DNA of 64,000 bases, from contig JACKMZ010000005.1 of the NCBI GenBank assembly GCA_024235135.1, positions 62,001-126,000 of the forward strand, written 5' to 3'. The position numbers were made by a program, and so were the translations under genes. The notes under the pieces were generated by a model. The model was not told where the DNA came from. It did no database searches and was given only the letters and a program-made list of their open reading frames with translations. The DNA is from Gammaproteobacteria bacterium. Its GTDB lineage: Bacteria > Pseudomonadota > Gammaproteobacteria > Competibacterales > Competibacteraceae. Of the stretch, positions 18,801 to 27,400 are shown piece after piece. Positions within the stretch are counted from its first letter, which is position 1, and each line of letters begins with the position of its first letter.

Positions 18801-21800
18801 GAGCATCGCGGCGGAAAATCGACCCGGCGCCGTGTTGCAACTGGAAGAGATTCTGTTTACCCAGGCCCTGACCCTGTCGGCGGAAAGCGCCACCGTCCTG
18901 CAAACCGTGCTGACGGCGAACGGTTCCCAGTCCGACGGTTTTGACGATTTTCAAATATTCAGTCGCGACGAAGCGGCCACTGATGAAACCTGGCGATTGC
19001 ACGCCAGCGGCCGGATCAGCGTAAACGTCCCGTCAGATAGACCGAACCCCGTCCGACTCCGCGACATTGAACAGCGTTGCGGTGAACGGCTGAGCGGCGC
19101 CGAACTCTACCGGCGATTTCGCTCCTGGGAGGTGGATTTCGGTTCGGCCTTCCAAGGCGTCGAGTGGCTGCTGCGCGGGACCGATGAGGCGCTCGGGCGT
19201 ATCGCGTCGTCGTTGGCTTCGACGGGGCCGTACGCGCTGCATCCCGCGCTGCTGGATGCCTGTTTGCAAGTGATGGGTCTGTTGTTGGGCGGCGACGGGG
19301 ACACGCCGAACGTGCTGGTCGAGGTGCGGCGGCTGAGATTCTACCAACGCCCGGAAGGCGCGGTGTGGAGCCATGTCCGAGTGCGGCGCGATGCGCTGGG
19401 CGAACCGCTGGGCGAGGTGCGGATTCTGGACGATGCCGGCCAAGTGCTGGTGGCCGTGGACGGGGCGCGTTGCCGGCCCGCGACCCGGCGAACGCTGTTC
19501 GGGAACAGCGACCGGCCGCTGTTCCACCGGGTGCAATGGCAGCCGGCCGACCTACCGGTCAGCCGCTATCCGGCCACGCCGGCCACGATCCACGAGGCGT
19601 TGCGGCCCGGTTTGGAGAAACTGGCCGGCCGGTACGATCCCGATCCCCGGTTGCCCGACGCCCTCGAACGGTTGAGCCAGGCTTATGTCCGGCACGCCCT
19701 GCGCGCGTTGAATCCGGCGGCGTTCGCCGCGAACCGGCGCTTCGACCTGGACGGTCTGATGCGGGATTCGCGGATCGAGGCACGTTACCGCCTGTTGCTG
19801 AACCGTTTGCTGATGGGATTGGAAAGATCCGGTCTGCTCCAACGCCAGCGGGACGAACGTCCTGGGGAAGTTGTTTGGGCATTTTCCGCGAACCTCCCGC
19901 CCGTCCCACCGATCCCGCCCGACGCGGCGGAGGTGCGCGCGCGCCATCCCACGGCCAGCGCGGAACTCACGCTGCTGGAGCGTTGTGGCGGACAACTGGC
20001 CGACGTGCTGAACGGCCGCCGCGATCCGCTGGATCTGCTGTTTCCGGACGGCCGGCTGGACGACATCACGCGCTTGTTCGAGGAATCTCCCGGTTTCCGG
20101 GCCATGAACGAGTTGCTGCGGGATGCCGTCGGCCAGGCGTTGGCGGGCGCGGAGCATGGCCACGGCTGGCGCATCCTGGAATTGGGCGCGGGCACGGGTG
20201 CGACCACGGCCGCCGTGCTGCCGGCCCTGCCCGACACCGTGCGGGAATACGTGTTCACCGACGTATCGCCGCTGTTTACGGCCAGAGCCGAAACCCGTTT
20301 CAAGGATTATCCTTTCCTGCGCTACCGGTTGCTCGATCTGGAAACCGATCCCCTCGCGCAGGGATTCGCCGCGCAGTCCTTCGATCTGATCATCGCGGCG
20401 AATGTCGTGCACGCCACCCGCGACCTGCGCCGGACTCTGAACCGTATTCAGTCCTTGCTCGCCCCCGGCGGTTTGCTGATGTTGCTGGAAGTGACGGCCG
20501 CCCCCACCTGGGCGAATCTGGTTTATGGATTGACCGATGGCTGGTGGGCGTTCGCCGATCATGATCTGCGTCCGGATTACCCGTTGCTGTCCGCCGAGCG
20601 TTGGCGGCGGTTGTTGTCGGAAACGCCGGGTTTCGCCGAGGTGCGCACGCTGAGCCTGGATGCGCCGGGTTTGTCGGTAGAACAGGCAGTGGTTATCGCC
20701 CAGCGCGAATCGGCCGCCGAGCCGGCAACCGGGCGGCGCTGGTGCCTTTTCGCCGACGCTCAAGGGGTGGGCGAACGGCTTGCCGAAACCCTGGAAGCCA
20801 CCGGCCATCGCTGTGTTCGAGTGCTACCGGGAGCGGCGTACCGGTGGATCGACGGACAGCGATTGATGGTTAATCCGACCGAACGCCAGGATTTTTCGCG
20901 TCTGTTGCAAGACCTGGGAGCGGAGCCGGTGCACCGGATAGTCCATCTTTGGAGCCTGGATAATCCTGCGCCCGAAACCTTGGACACGGACGGCTTGATC
21001 GAAGCCACAACCCGGCAAACGGCCAGCGCCCTGCATCTGGTTCAGGCGTTGCTCGAACGTCAGCCAGCGGAGATTCCGGCGCTCGATCTGGTCACGTATG
21101 ACGGTCTGCCGGTCGACGATCCTGGCTTTGCCCCGACGGCGGCCAGCCTGGCCGGGCTGGGCACGGCTATCGGCCGCGAACATCCGGAACTGCGCTGCCG
21201 TTTGATCGATCTATCCAGCCGCGATCCGGACCTGGCGCCGGCTTTGTTGAATACCTTGCTGGCGTCCGGCGAGGGTTCGGAAGAGCAACTGGCCCTGCGC
21301 GGGGACCGGCGCTACCGGCCGGTACTGACCGCGACCGAGATCGGCCGGACGCGATCCTTTACGCCGCGCCCGGAGGCGGCTTATCTGATTACCGGCGGTT
21401 TGCGCGGCATGGGTCTGGCGGTGGCCTCCCGGTTGCTGGAAAGAGGCGCCCGCCATCTGGTGCTGGTGGGGCGCGGCGCGCCTTCGCCGGAGACGCAAAG
21501 CGTCCTGGACTATTGGCGCGAACGGGGCGCGGAACTCACCGTCGCGCAGGCGGATGTGGCTGATTTCGCCGCGATGGAAAAACTGCTGGGCAGCCTGCCG
21601 AAAAACGGGCCGCTAGCCGGCATCGTCCATTGCGCCGGGGTATTCGCCGACCGACTGCTGGCGGAACACCGCTGGGATCTGTTCGAGCAGGTATTCGCCC
21701 CCAAGATCGCCGGTTCCTGGAATCTGCATCGGCTGACCCGCGGCCGACCGCTGGATTTCTTCGTCATGTTCTCCTCCGTCGCCACGCTGTTGGGCGATGC

Positions 21801-22605
21801 GGGTCTTGGCAACTATATCGCCGCCAATGCCTTCCAGGATGCCCTGGCGCATTACCGACAACGTCTGGGATTGCCGGGTTTGAGCATCAACTGGGGGCCC
21901 TGGGAAAACGTCGGCATGGCCGCCGCCGTCGGGCGCGCGCGGGAAGCCCAATGGCAGGCTCAGGGCATCGGTCTGCTCGATCTCGAAGCGGCGCTCGACG
22001 CCCTGGAAACGCTTCTGTCCCAGGATGCGCCGCAAGTCGGCGTCATGCGGCTGGACGAACGGCGCTTTCTGCGACAATTCACGGAACGGGGCATCCCGCC
22101 GCTTTACCGGGCCTGGGCGGATGCCGCCACCCCGACGACCGCCGAGCAGCGGGCGCCGTTCTCGGCCCGGCTGGAGAAAACGGCGCCCAGCGAACGCCTG
22201 CCGTTGCTGCGCGATCACGTCTGCCAACTGGTGGGTCAGGTGTTGGGCTTTGCCGACCAGGAATCGCTGGATTTGCGACGCGGCTTTTTCGAACTGGGGA
22301 TGGATTCGCTGACCGCCGTGGAACTGCGCAACCGCTTGCAAGCCAGTCTGGATTGCACCTTGCCCACGACCTTGACGTTCAAATATCCGAGCATCGCCGC
22401 CCTGGTGGACTACCTGGCCGAAACCGTCCTGCAGCTCGCCCGGCCACCCCGCCCCGATGCGTCGGAAGCATCGGACGCGGCGGAGCCGCCGACGCTTTCC
22501 GAGGCCGAGGTCGAGCAATCCATCGACCGGGAAATCGCCGAACTGGAGGCGCTGCTCAGTGCTGGAGACCCTGCCGGAGAAGGGGGAGAAAGCGTTGGCC
22601 GCTAA
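15892..22605 (+). CDS. PKS 2: KS-AT-DH-cMT-KR-ACP
   Basis: This 2237-residue module 2 protein has a short helical docking segment (1-30) before the KS (about 32-453; Cys204; HGTGT and NLGHLESAAG). AT follows (about 557-903; Ser651; HAFH, malonyl type), then DH (about 920-1197; His952 and the LLDACLQ Asp). In the DH HxxxGxxxxP motif the Gly is Asp. Next come a C-methyltransferase (LELGAGTG at 1429; NVVHAT and LLEVT), KR (catalytic half about 1827-2063; Tyr1975 in NYIAAN) and ACP (Ser2139). There is no ER. The predicted unit is an alpha-methyl, alpha,beta-unsaturated ketide. In the KR the usual LDD motif is replaced by FAD, so its stereochemical class is uncertain. An acidic helical tail (LSEAEVEQSIDREIAELEALL) probably docks to PKS 3. 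The gene starts 5 bp after the PKS 1 stop. Confidence 0.9.
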   Translation: MSAESPSPVKRALQALEAMQAKLQAVEFAAREPIAVIGVGCRFPGGVDSPESFWRLLSDGIDAITEVPPDRWDADAFYHPQPQTPGKICNRHGGFIDGVREFDAAFFGIAPREAASLDPQQRLMLELSWEALEHAGIAPSGLMGRPVGVYTGLSIQDYWQLMAAQAPTDIDAYLVSGGAGCVAAGRLSYLLGLKGPSLTVDTACSSSLVAVHLACQSLRGGECEMALAGGVNLILSPQNSIALAQAGMLAPDGRCKAFAASADGYVRAEGGGVVVLKRLSDALAAGDLVLAVIKGSAVNQDGRSSGLTVPNGPSQQAVIRAALANAELNPEQIAYVEAHGTGTALGDPLEAQALGEVFGANRSASLWLGSVKTNLGHLESAAGIAGLIKVVLALAQGEIPPSLHCAQPSPRIDWSRSPLRVPSVKQPWPPGPRAAGVSSFGFSGANAHVVLAQAPATANDEAPFRRDRPVHLLALSATTEAALGQLADRYRIHLDTHPDTALADVCHTANVGRTHFPQRLAIVSRSHDDCREKLLAAVNGRSAYTLWRGLAEAEAQSPVMLFSGQGSQYPGMGRELFDTQPRFRRTLEQCDAILQTLWDRSLLEILYPPADTPSPLSQTAYTQPALFALEYALADLWQSWGIRPGAVMGHSVGEYVAACVAGVFSLEDGLRLIAARGRLMQNLPDDGGMAAVFAPPETVAEALTGHAAVLSIAAVNAPENVVLSGRRDTLRTVTETLAARGIRATFLDVSHAFHSPLMEPMLAEFEQVLHAVRLTTPRLPLVSNLSGRFVAAGEVDTPAYWLRHVRQPVRFADGMNALAAAGHRVLLEIGPKPTLLGLGQQNWQGKPALWLPSLRAGQSDWQTLIEALAQLYVDGASVDWAAFDRDCARRRVRLPTYPFQRQTYWLKPAASVRPAMASGSADHPLRGPRLSSPLRQYQARISADEPDYLRDHRVFDRVMLPASAFVEMALSIAAENRPGAVLQLEEILFTQALTLSAESATVLQTVLTANGSQSDGFDDFQIFSRDEAATDETWRLHASGRISVNVPSDRPNPVRLRDIEQRCGERLSGAELYRRFRSWEVDFGSAFQGVEWLLRGTDEALGRIASSLASTGPYALHPALLDACLQVMGLLLGGDGDTPNVLVEVRRLRFYQRPEGAVWSHVRVRRDALGEPLGEVRILDDAGQVLVAVDGARCRPATRRTLFGNSDRPLFHRVQWQPADLPVSRYPATPATIHEALRPGLEKLAGRYDPDPRLPDALERLSQAYVRHALRALNPAAFAANRRFDLDGLMRDSRIEARYRLLLNRLLMGLERSGLLQRQRDERPGEVVWAFSANLPPVPPIPPDAAEVRARHPTASAELTLLERCGGQLADVLNGRRDPLDLLFPDGRLDDITRLFEESPGFRAMNELLRDAVGQALAGAEHGHGWRILELGAGTGATTAAVLPALPDTVREYVFTDVSPLFTARAETRFKDYPFLRYRLLDLETDPLAQGFAAQSFDLIIAANVVHATRDLRRTLNRIQSLLAPGGLLMLLEVTAAPTWANLVYGLTDGWWAFADHDLRPDYPLLSAERWRRLLSETPGFAEVRTLSLDAPGLSVEQAVVIAQRESAAEPATGRRWCLFADAQGVGERLAETLEATGHRCVRVLPGAAYRWIDGQRLMVNPTERQDFSRLLQDLGAEPVHRIVHLWSLDNPAPETLDTDGLIEATTRQTASALHLVQALLERQPAEIPALDLVTYDGLPVDDPGFAPTAASLAGLGTAIGREHPELRCRLIDLSSRDPDLAPALLNTLLASGEGSEEQLALRGDRRYRPVLTATEIGRTRSFTPRPEAAYLITGGLRGMGLAVASRLLERGARHLVLVGRGAPSPETQSVLDYWRERGAELTVAQADVADFAAMEKLLGSLPKNGPLAGIVHCAGVFADRLLAEHRWDLFEQVFAPKIAGSWNLHRLTRGRPLDFFVMFSSVATLLGDAGLGNYIAANAFQDALAHYRQRLGLPGLSINWGPWENVGMAAAVGRAREAQWQAQGIGLLDLEAALDALETLLSQDAPQVGVMRLDERRFLRQFTERGIPPLYRAWADAATPTTAEQRAPFSARLEKTAPSERLPLLRDHVCQLVGQVLGFADQESLDLRRGFFELGMDSLTAVELRNRLQASLDCTLPTTLTFKYPSIAALVDYLAETVLQLARPPRPDASEASDAAEPPTLSEAEVEQSIDREIAELEALLSAGDPAGEGGESVGR
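22580..22588 (+). promoter_or_regulatory. Strong ribosome-binding site inside PKS 2 for the TTG start of PKS 3
   Basis: AAGGGGGAG lies 6 nt before TTG 22595, within the last codons of PKS 2. It is the reason for choosing a TTG start; an in-frame GTG at 22559 has no such element. Confidence 0.55.
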
Positions 22606-25600
22606 TCCCGAATCCAGCGCCGCGCAACGGGCGTTACAGGCGCTCAAGGAAGCCCGTTCCCGGCTGGAGGCGGCGGAACTCGCCAAATACGAACCCATCG
22701 CGGTGATCGGCGTGGGCTGTCGTTTTCCGGGCGGCGCGGATAGCCCGGCGGCTTTCTGGGACATGCTGTTGGCGAAAAAGGACGGCGTGCGCGAAGTGCC
22801 CGCCGATCGCTGGGACCGGGAACGCTATTTCGATCCAGACCCGGCGGCGGCCGGCAAGCTGTACGTCCACGCCGGGGGTTATCTGGATCATGTCGACCGC
22901 TTCGACGCGGCGTTTTTCGGCATCGCTCCGCGCGAAGCCCAAAGTCTGGACCCGCAGCAACGGTTGCTGCTGGAAGTGGCTTGGGAATCGCTGGAAAACG
23001 CCGGCGTCGCGCCGTCCGGTTTAATCGGCAGCCGCACGGGCCTGTTCGTCGGCGTGGGGCAGAATGATTACGCCCGGCTGGCGTTGGACCCGGCTTATCC
23101 GGAACGTATCGACGTCTATGCCGGAACCGGAACCGGCCTGTGTTTCGCGGCCGGTCGCTTGTCCTACGCGCTGGGTTTCAGCGGCCCCTGCCTGCTGGTC
23201 GATACCGCCTGCTCCTCGTCCCTGGTGACGGTGCATCTGGCCTGCCAAAGCCTGCGCGGCGGCGAATGCGATTGGGCCTTGGCCGGCGGCGCGCATCTGA
23301 GTCTCGCGCCGGAAACCAGCGTCTTTCTGTCCCGCATGAACGCCCTCGCGCCCGATGGCCGTTGCAAAGCGTTCGCGGCGGAAGCGGACGGTTTCGGGCG
23401 TGGCGAAGGGTGCGGTCTGGTGGTGTTGCGGCGGCTGCGCGACGCCCTCGCGGCGGGCGATCGCATTCTGGCGGTGATCCGGGGTTCGGCCGTCAACCAC
23501 GACGGGCACAGCGGCGGCTTGACCGTGCCCAACGAGGCCGCGCAGGAATCCGTCATCCGGCAGGCGTTGGCCAACGCCCGTTTGCAGCCGCACCAGATCG
23601 ATTACGTGGAAGCGCACGGCACCGGCACCGCCTTGGGCGATCCCATCGAAACCGGCGCATTGGGCGCGGTGTTCGGAACGGGCGAACGCGAAGGACCGCT
23701 GCGGATCGGTTCCGTCAAAACTAATCTGGGCCATTTGGAAGCGGCCGCCGGCATCGCCGGGCTGATCAAGGTCGTACTGGCCTTGCACCACGAGACGGTG
23801 CCCGCCCAGTTGTTCGGCGAACGCCTGAATCCCCGCATTCCCTGGTCGGCGTTGCCGTTGCGGGTCGTCACCGACGCTACGCCATGGCCGCGCGGTTCCC
23901 GGCCCCGCGTCGCCGGCGTCAGTTCGTTCGGCATGAGCGGCGCCAATGCCCACGTACTGCTGGCCGAAGCGCCGCTGGTCGAATCTTCGAGCGCGTCGGA
24001 TCGCCAAGCGGACCGCCGACCCTTGCACCTGCTGAGCCTGTCCGCCAAAAGCGAAAAAGCCTTGCGGGCGCTCGCCGCGTCCTATGCCGATCATTGCCGT
24101 CAATATCCCGATCTGCCGATCAATGACCTCTGCGCCACGGCCAACGTGGGGCGCTCTCATTTTTCGCATCGGCTGGCGTTGATCGCCCGCGATACGGCGG
24201 AACTGGCGAACCGGCTCGACCGCGCCGTTCAGGGTGAGCAGCTCCAGGGACTGTCATCCGGTACGGTCGGAAACGCGGTTCCGCGCTTGTGTTTTCTGTT
24301 CACCGGCCAGGGATCGCAATATCCCGGCATGGGCCGGGAACTGTACCGGACCCAGCCGACCTTCCGCGCCGCGTTGGACCGTTGCGCCGAGATTCTGGAT
24401 TCCCGACTGGATACGCCGTTGCTGGACGTGCTGTACGGATCGGCCGGGCATCTGCTGGATCGCACCGCTTACACCCAGCCCGCCCTGTTCGCGCTGGAAT
24501 ACGCGCTGGCCGCCCTGTGGCGTTCCTGGGGCGTCGTTCCCCAAGCCGTCATGGGCCACAGCGTCGGCGAATACGTGGCGGCCTGCGTCGCCGGGGTGTT
24601 CAGCCTGGAAGACGGCCTGACGCTGATCGCCGAACGCGCTCGACTGATGCAGGCGGCGATTAGCGCGGACGGCGGCATGGCGGCGGTGATGGCCTCCGAA
24701 GCGCAGGTGGCGGCGCTGATTCCGGCCCACGAAACTGAACTTGCCATTGCCGGCGTCAACGGTCCTCGGGAAACCGTCGTATCCGGCGCTTGCTTCGCTT
24801 TGGACCGACTGCTGGACACGTTGCGGGAAGCGGGAATCGCCGCCCAACGGCTGACGGTTTCGCACGCCTTCCATTCGCCGCTGATGGAGCCGATGTTGGC
24901 CGAATTCGCGCAAATCGCGGCCCGCGTCACCTTCCGTCCGCCCCAATTGGCCCTGTGTTCCAACGTGAGCGGCGATCTGGCCGACGAGGCGCTGACCGAT
25001 CCTCGGTATTGGGTGCGTCATCTGCGGCAAACGGTGCGTTTTGCCGACGGTATCCGCACCCTGGCCGAACGCGGTTACTCGACCTTTCTCGAAATCGGTC
25101 CCAAACCCGTGTTGCTGGCGCTGGGCCGAGGTTGCCTGAGCGACGGCGACGATGGCCGGCTGTGGCTGCCCAGTCTGCGCGCCGGGCAAGGCGACTGGCC
25201 GACGCTGCTATCGGCTTGCGCCGCCCTGTACGGCGCCGGGCTGCCCGTGGATTGGGCCGGCTTCGAGCGCGATTACGCCTGGCGTCGGGTCAGCCTGCCG
25301 ACCTATCCCTTTCAGCGCCAATCCTATTGGTTGGATAGGCCGGGCCAACGGTCGCGGAACGTTCCCGAATCGTCGGTCACGCGTTGCCTGGAGGACGGCG
25401 ATAGCGCGGCCCTGGTCCGGATGGTCCGGAAGATCGCCGATTTTTCGCCACGGGAAACGGAACTGCTGCCCAAGTTAATGCAGGCGCTCGCCGAATGCCA
25501 TCGGCGGCCGGCGAGTCAAGGGGAGCAGTCCCCCGAAGATGATCTTTATCGGGTGACGTGGCGGACCCAGGAGAATCTCGCGGCGACGGCCGCGTTACGC

Positions 25601-27394
25601 GGAAGCTGGCTGATTCTGGCCGATCGGCGAGGAGCCGGACGGGCGCTGGCGGAGCGTCTGACGGCGGCCGGTTGCGAATGCATCGTCGTCCACCCCGGCG
25701 TGGAATACCAGCGCGTGAGCGAGTGGGAATACCGCGTGAATCCGCTTCAACCCGAATCGCTCAAGGCGCTTGTGCAAAAGATTCTGAATTCGGCCCGACT
25801 GGAAGGCGTCGTGCATCTCTGGAGCCTGGATCTCCCAGCGGTGGACGAACTGAGCGACGGCGATCCGCTGGCGGCGGCGGAAATCGCTTGCGGCAGCGCG
25901 CTGGCGCTGGCGCAAGCCCTGCTGGCAGCGGGCGCGGGCAATCCGCCCCCGCTGTGGTCGATCACCCGAGGCGCGCAGGCCGTCGGCGATTTTGCGACGG
26001 CCGGTCTGGCGCAGGCCCCGCTTTGGGGCTTCGCCCGAACGCTGGTCATCGAACATCCCGAATTGAAGTGCACGCGGATCGATCTCGATCCCGCGACCCC
26101 GGCCGGCGAAATCGAAGCCCTCGCCACCGAACTGGCCGCCGCGAAGGGGGAAGATCAGATCGCTTTTCGCCAGGGAGCGCGTTACGTGGCCCGGCTGGCG
26201 CGTTATGACCTGCCCGCCGAATCCGCCGCGCTTGAGCCACGCGAAAACGCCAGTTATTGCATAACGGGCGGGCTGGGCGGACTGGGCCTGCGGCTGGCGG
26301 ACTGGCTGGTGGAGCGCGGCGCGCGGCATTTGCTGCTGTTGGGTCGGCGCGGCGCCACGCCGGACGTTCAGGAAACATTGGCGGCGCTGCGCGAACGTGG
26401 CGCCGAGGTCCGCGCGATGGCGGCGGATGTCTCGGACCCGGCCCGGTTGAGCGCCGTCCTGACGGAAGCGCAACGTTCGTTACCGCCCTTGAAAGGCGTG
26501 ATCCACGCCGCCGGCATGGTGGACGATGGCATCGTGCTGCAACAGGACTGGCGACGTTTCGCGGCGGTCATGGCGCCCAAGATACGGGGAGCCTGGAATC
26601 TGCACACGTTGACCCGATCCCTGGATCTGGATTTCTTCGTTTTGTTCTCGTCCGCCGCCGCCCTGTTGGGTTCCGCCGGGCAAGCCAACTATTGCTCGGC
26701 GAATGCTTTTCTGGACGCCCTGGCGCATCATCGCCGCGCGCTGGGATTGCCGGGATTGAGCGTCAATTGGGGCGCTTGGGCGGGTGTCGGCTTGGCGGTC
26801 GATAAAGTCCAGGAGCATGGCAATCAAGGCATGCTCGCGTTCGATCCGCCACAAGGCTTGCGCCTGCTGGAACGCATCGGCGGCTCGCCCATCCCGCAAC
26901 TGGCGGCCATGGCGGTGGACTGGCGACGGCTATTCCGCCCCGGCCCGTTCCTGAGCGACGTGCGCGATAGGCCGGAGCCGACGATTACGTCGCCGTCGCG
27001 CGCGGCTATCGGCGAGCGTCTGAAGCAGGCGCAGGCCGGCGAACGGCGGGAATGGCTGAACGCCTATCTGGGCGAGCAATTGCAACAACTGCTGGGCGTG
27101 GACCCGCAGGACAGCGCCTGGCTGGAACAGGGTTTCTTCGAACTGGGCATGGATTCGCTGACGGCCGTGGAACTGCGCAACGCGCTGCAACGCGATCTGG
27201 CCATGCCCCTGCCGGCGACGCTGGCCTTCGATTATCCGACCGGGGCGACCCTGCTGGATTTTCTGGAGCAGGCCGTCGGACCGATGCCGGCCGCCGTGGA
27301 GGAAATCCAGCCGTCGGACGCTACGGAATTGCAGAATCTTTCCGAAGAACAGTTGGCCGATCTACTGGCCCGCAAACTGGCGACCATGGACTGA
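22595..27394 (+). CDS. PKS 3: KS-AT-KR-ACP
   Basis: This 1599-residue module 3 protein has an N-terminal helical docking segment and a KS (about 32-458; Cys206 in DTACSSS). AT follows (about 564-912; Ser656; HAFH, malonyl type). There is no dehydratase. Instead a short helical stretch (about 929-975, VRKIADFSPRETELLPKL) leads into the KR (about 989-1455; VDDG motif; Tyr1366 in NYCSAN) and ACP (Ser1521). Such helices in DH-less modules have been described as dimerisation elements; here that is inference. The predicted unit is a beta-hydroxy ketide. The C-terminal LSEEQLADLLARKLATMD is a likely docking helix. The TTG start was chosen from the ribosome-binding site and because it gives a docking segment like its neighbours; it overlaps the PKS 2 stop by 11 nt. 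GTG 22559 would add 12 residues. Confidence 0.87.
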   Translation: MAANPESSAAQRALQALKEARSRLEAAELAKYEPIAVIGVGCRFPGGADSPAAFWDMLLAKKDGVREVPADRWDRERYFDPDPAAAGKLYVHAGGYLDHVDRFDAAFFGIAPREAQSLDPQQRLLLEVAWESLENAGVAPSGLIGSRTGLFVGVGQNDYARLALDPAYPERIDVYAGTGTGLCFAAGRLSYALGFSGPCLLVDTACSSSLVTVHLACQSLRGGECDWALAGGAHLSLAPETSVFLSRMNALAPDGRCKAFAAEADGFGRGEGCGLVVLRRLRDALAAGDRILAVIRGSAVNHDGHSGGLTVPNEAAQESVIRQALANARLQPHQIDYVEAHGTGTALGDPIETGALGAVFGTGEREGPLRIGSVKTNLGHLEAAAGIAGLIKVVLALHHETVPAQLFGERLNPRIPWSALPLRVVTDATPWPRGSRPRVAGVSSFGMSGANAHVLLAEAPLVESSSASDRQADRRPLHLLSLSAKSEKALRALAASYADHCRQYPDLPINDLCATANVGRSHFSHRLALIARDTAELANRLDRAVQGEQLQGLSSGTVGNAVPRLCFLFTGQGSQYPGMGRELYRTQPTFRAALDRCAEILDSRLDTPLLDVLYGSAGHLLDRTAYTQPALFALEYALAALWRSWGVVPQAVMGHSVGEYVAACVAGVFSLEDGLTLIAERARLMQAAISADGGMAAVMASEAQVAALIPAHETELAIAGVNGPRETVVSGACFALDRLLDTLREAGIAAQRLTVSHAFHSPLMEPMLAEFAQIAARVTFRPPQLALCSNVSGDLADEALTDPRYWVRHLRQTVRFADGIRTLAERGYSTFLEIGPKPVLLALGRGCLSDGDDGRLWLPSLRAGQGDWPTLLSACAALYGAGLPVDWAGFERDYAWRRVSLPTYPFQRQSYWLDRPGQRSRNVPESSVTRCLEDGDSAALVRMVRKIADFSPRETELLPKLMQALAECHRRPASQGEQSPEDDLYRVTWRTQENLAATAALRGSWLILADRRGAGRALAERLTAAGCECIVVHPGVEYQRVSEWEYRVNPLQPESLKALVQKILNSARLEGVVHLWSLDLPAVDELSDGDPLAAAEIACGSALALAQALLAAGAGNPPPLWSITRGAQAVGDFATAGLAQAPLWGFARTLVIEHPELKCTRIDLDPATPAGEIEALATELAAAKGEDQIAFRQGARYVARLARYDLPAESAALEPRENASYCITGGLGGLGLRLADWLVERGARHLLLLGRRGATPDVQETLAALRERGAEVRAMAADVSDPARLSAVLTEAQRSLPPLKGVIHAAGMVDDGIVLQQDWRRFAAVMAPKIRGAWNLHTLTRSLDLDFFVLFSSAAALLGSAGQANYCSANAFLDALAHHRRALGLPGLSVNWGAWAGVGLAVDKVQEHGNQGMLAFDPPQGLRLLERIGGSPIPQLAAMAVDWRRLFRPGPFLSDVRDRPEPTITSPSRAAIGERLKQAQAGERREWLNAYLGEQLQQLLGVDPQDSAWLEQGFFELGMDSLTAVELRNALQRDLAMPLPATLAFDYPTGATLLDFLEQAVGPMPAAVEEIQPSDATELQNLSEEQLADLLARKLATMD

Positions 27395-27400
27395 ACGACG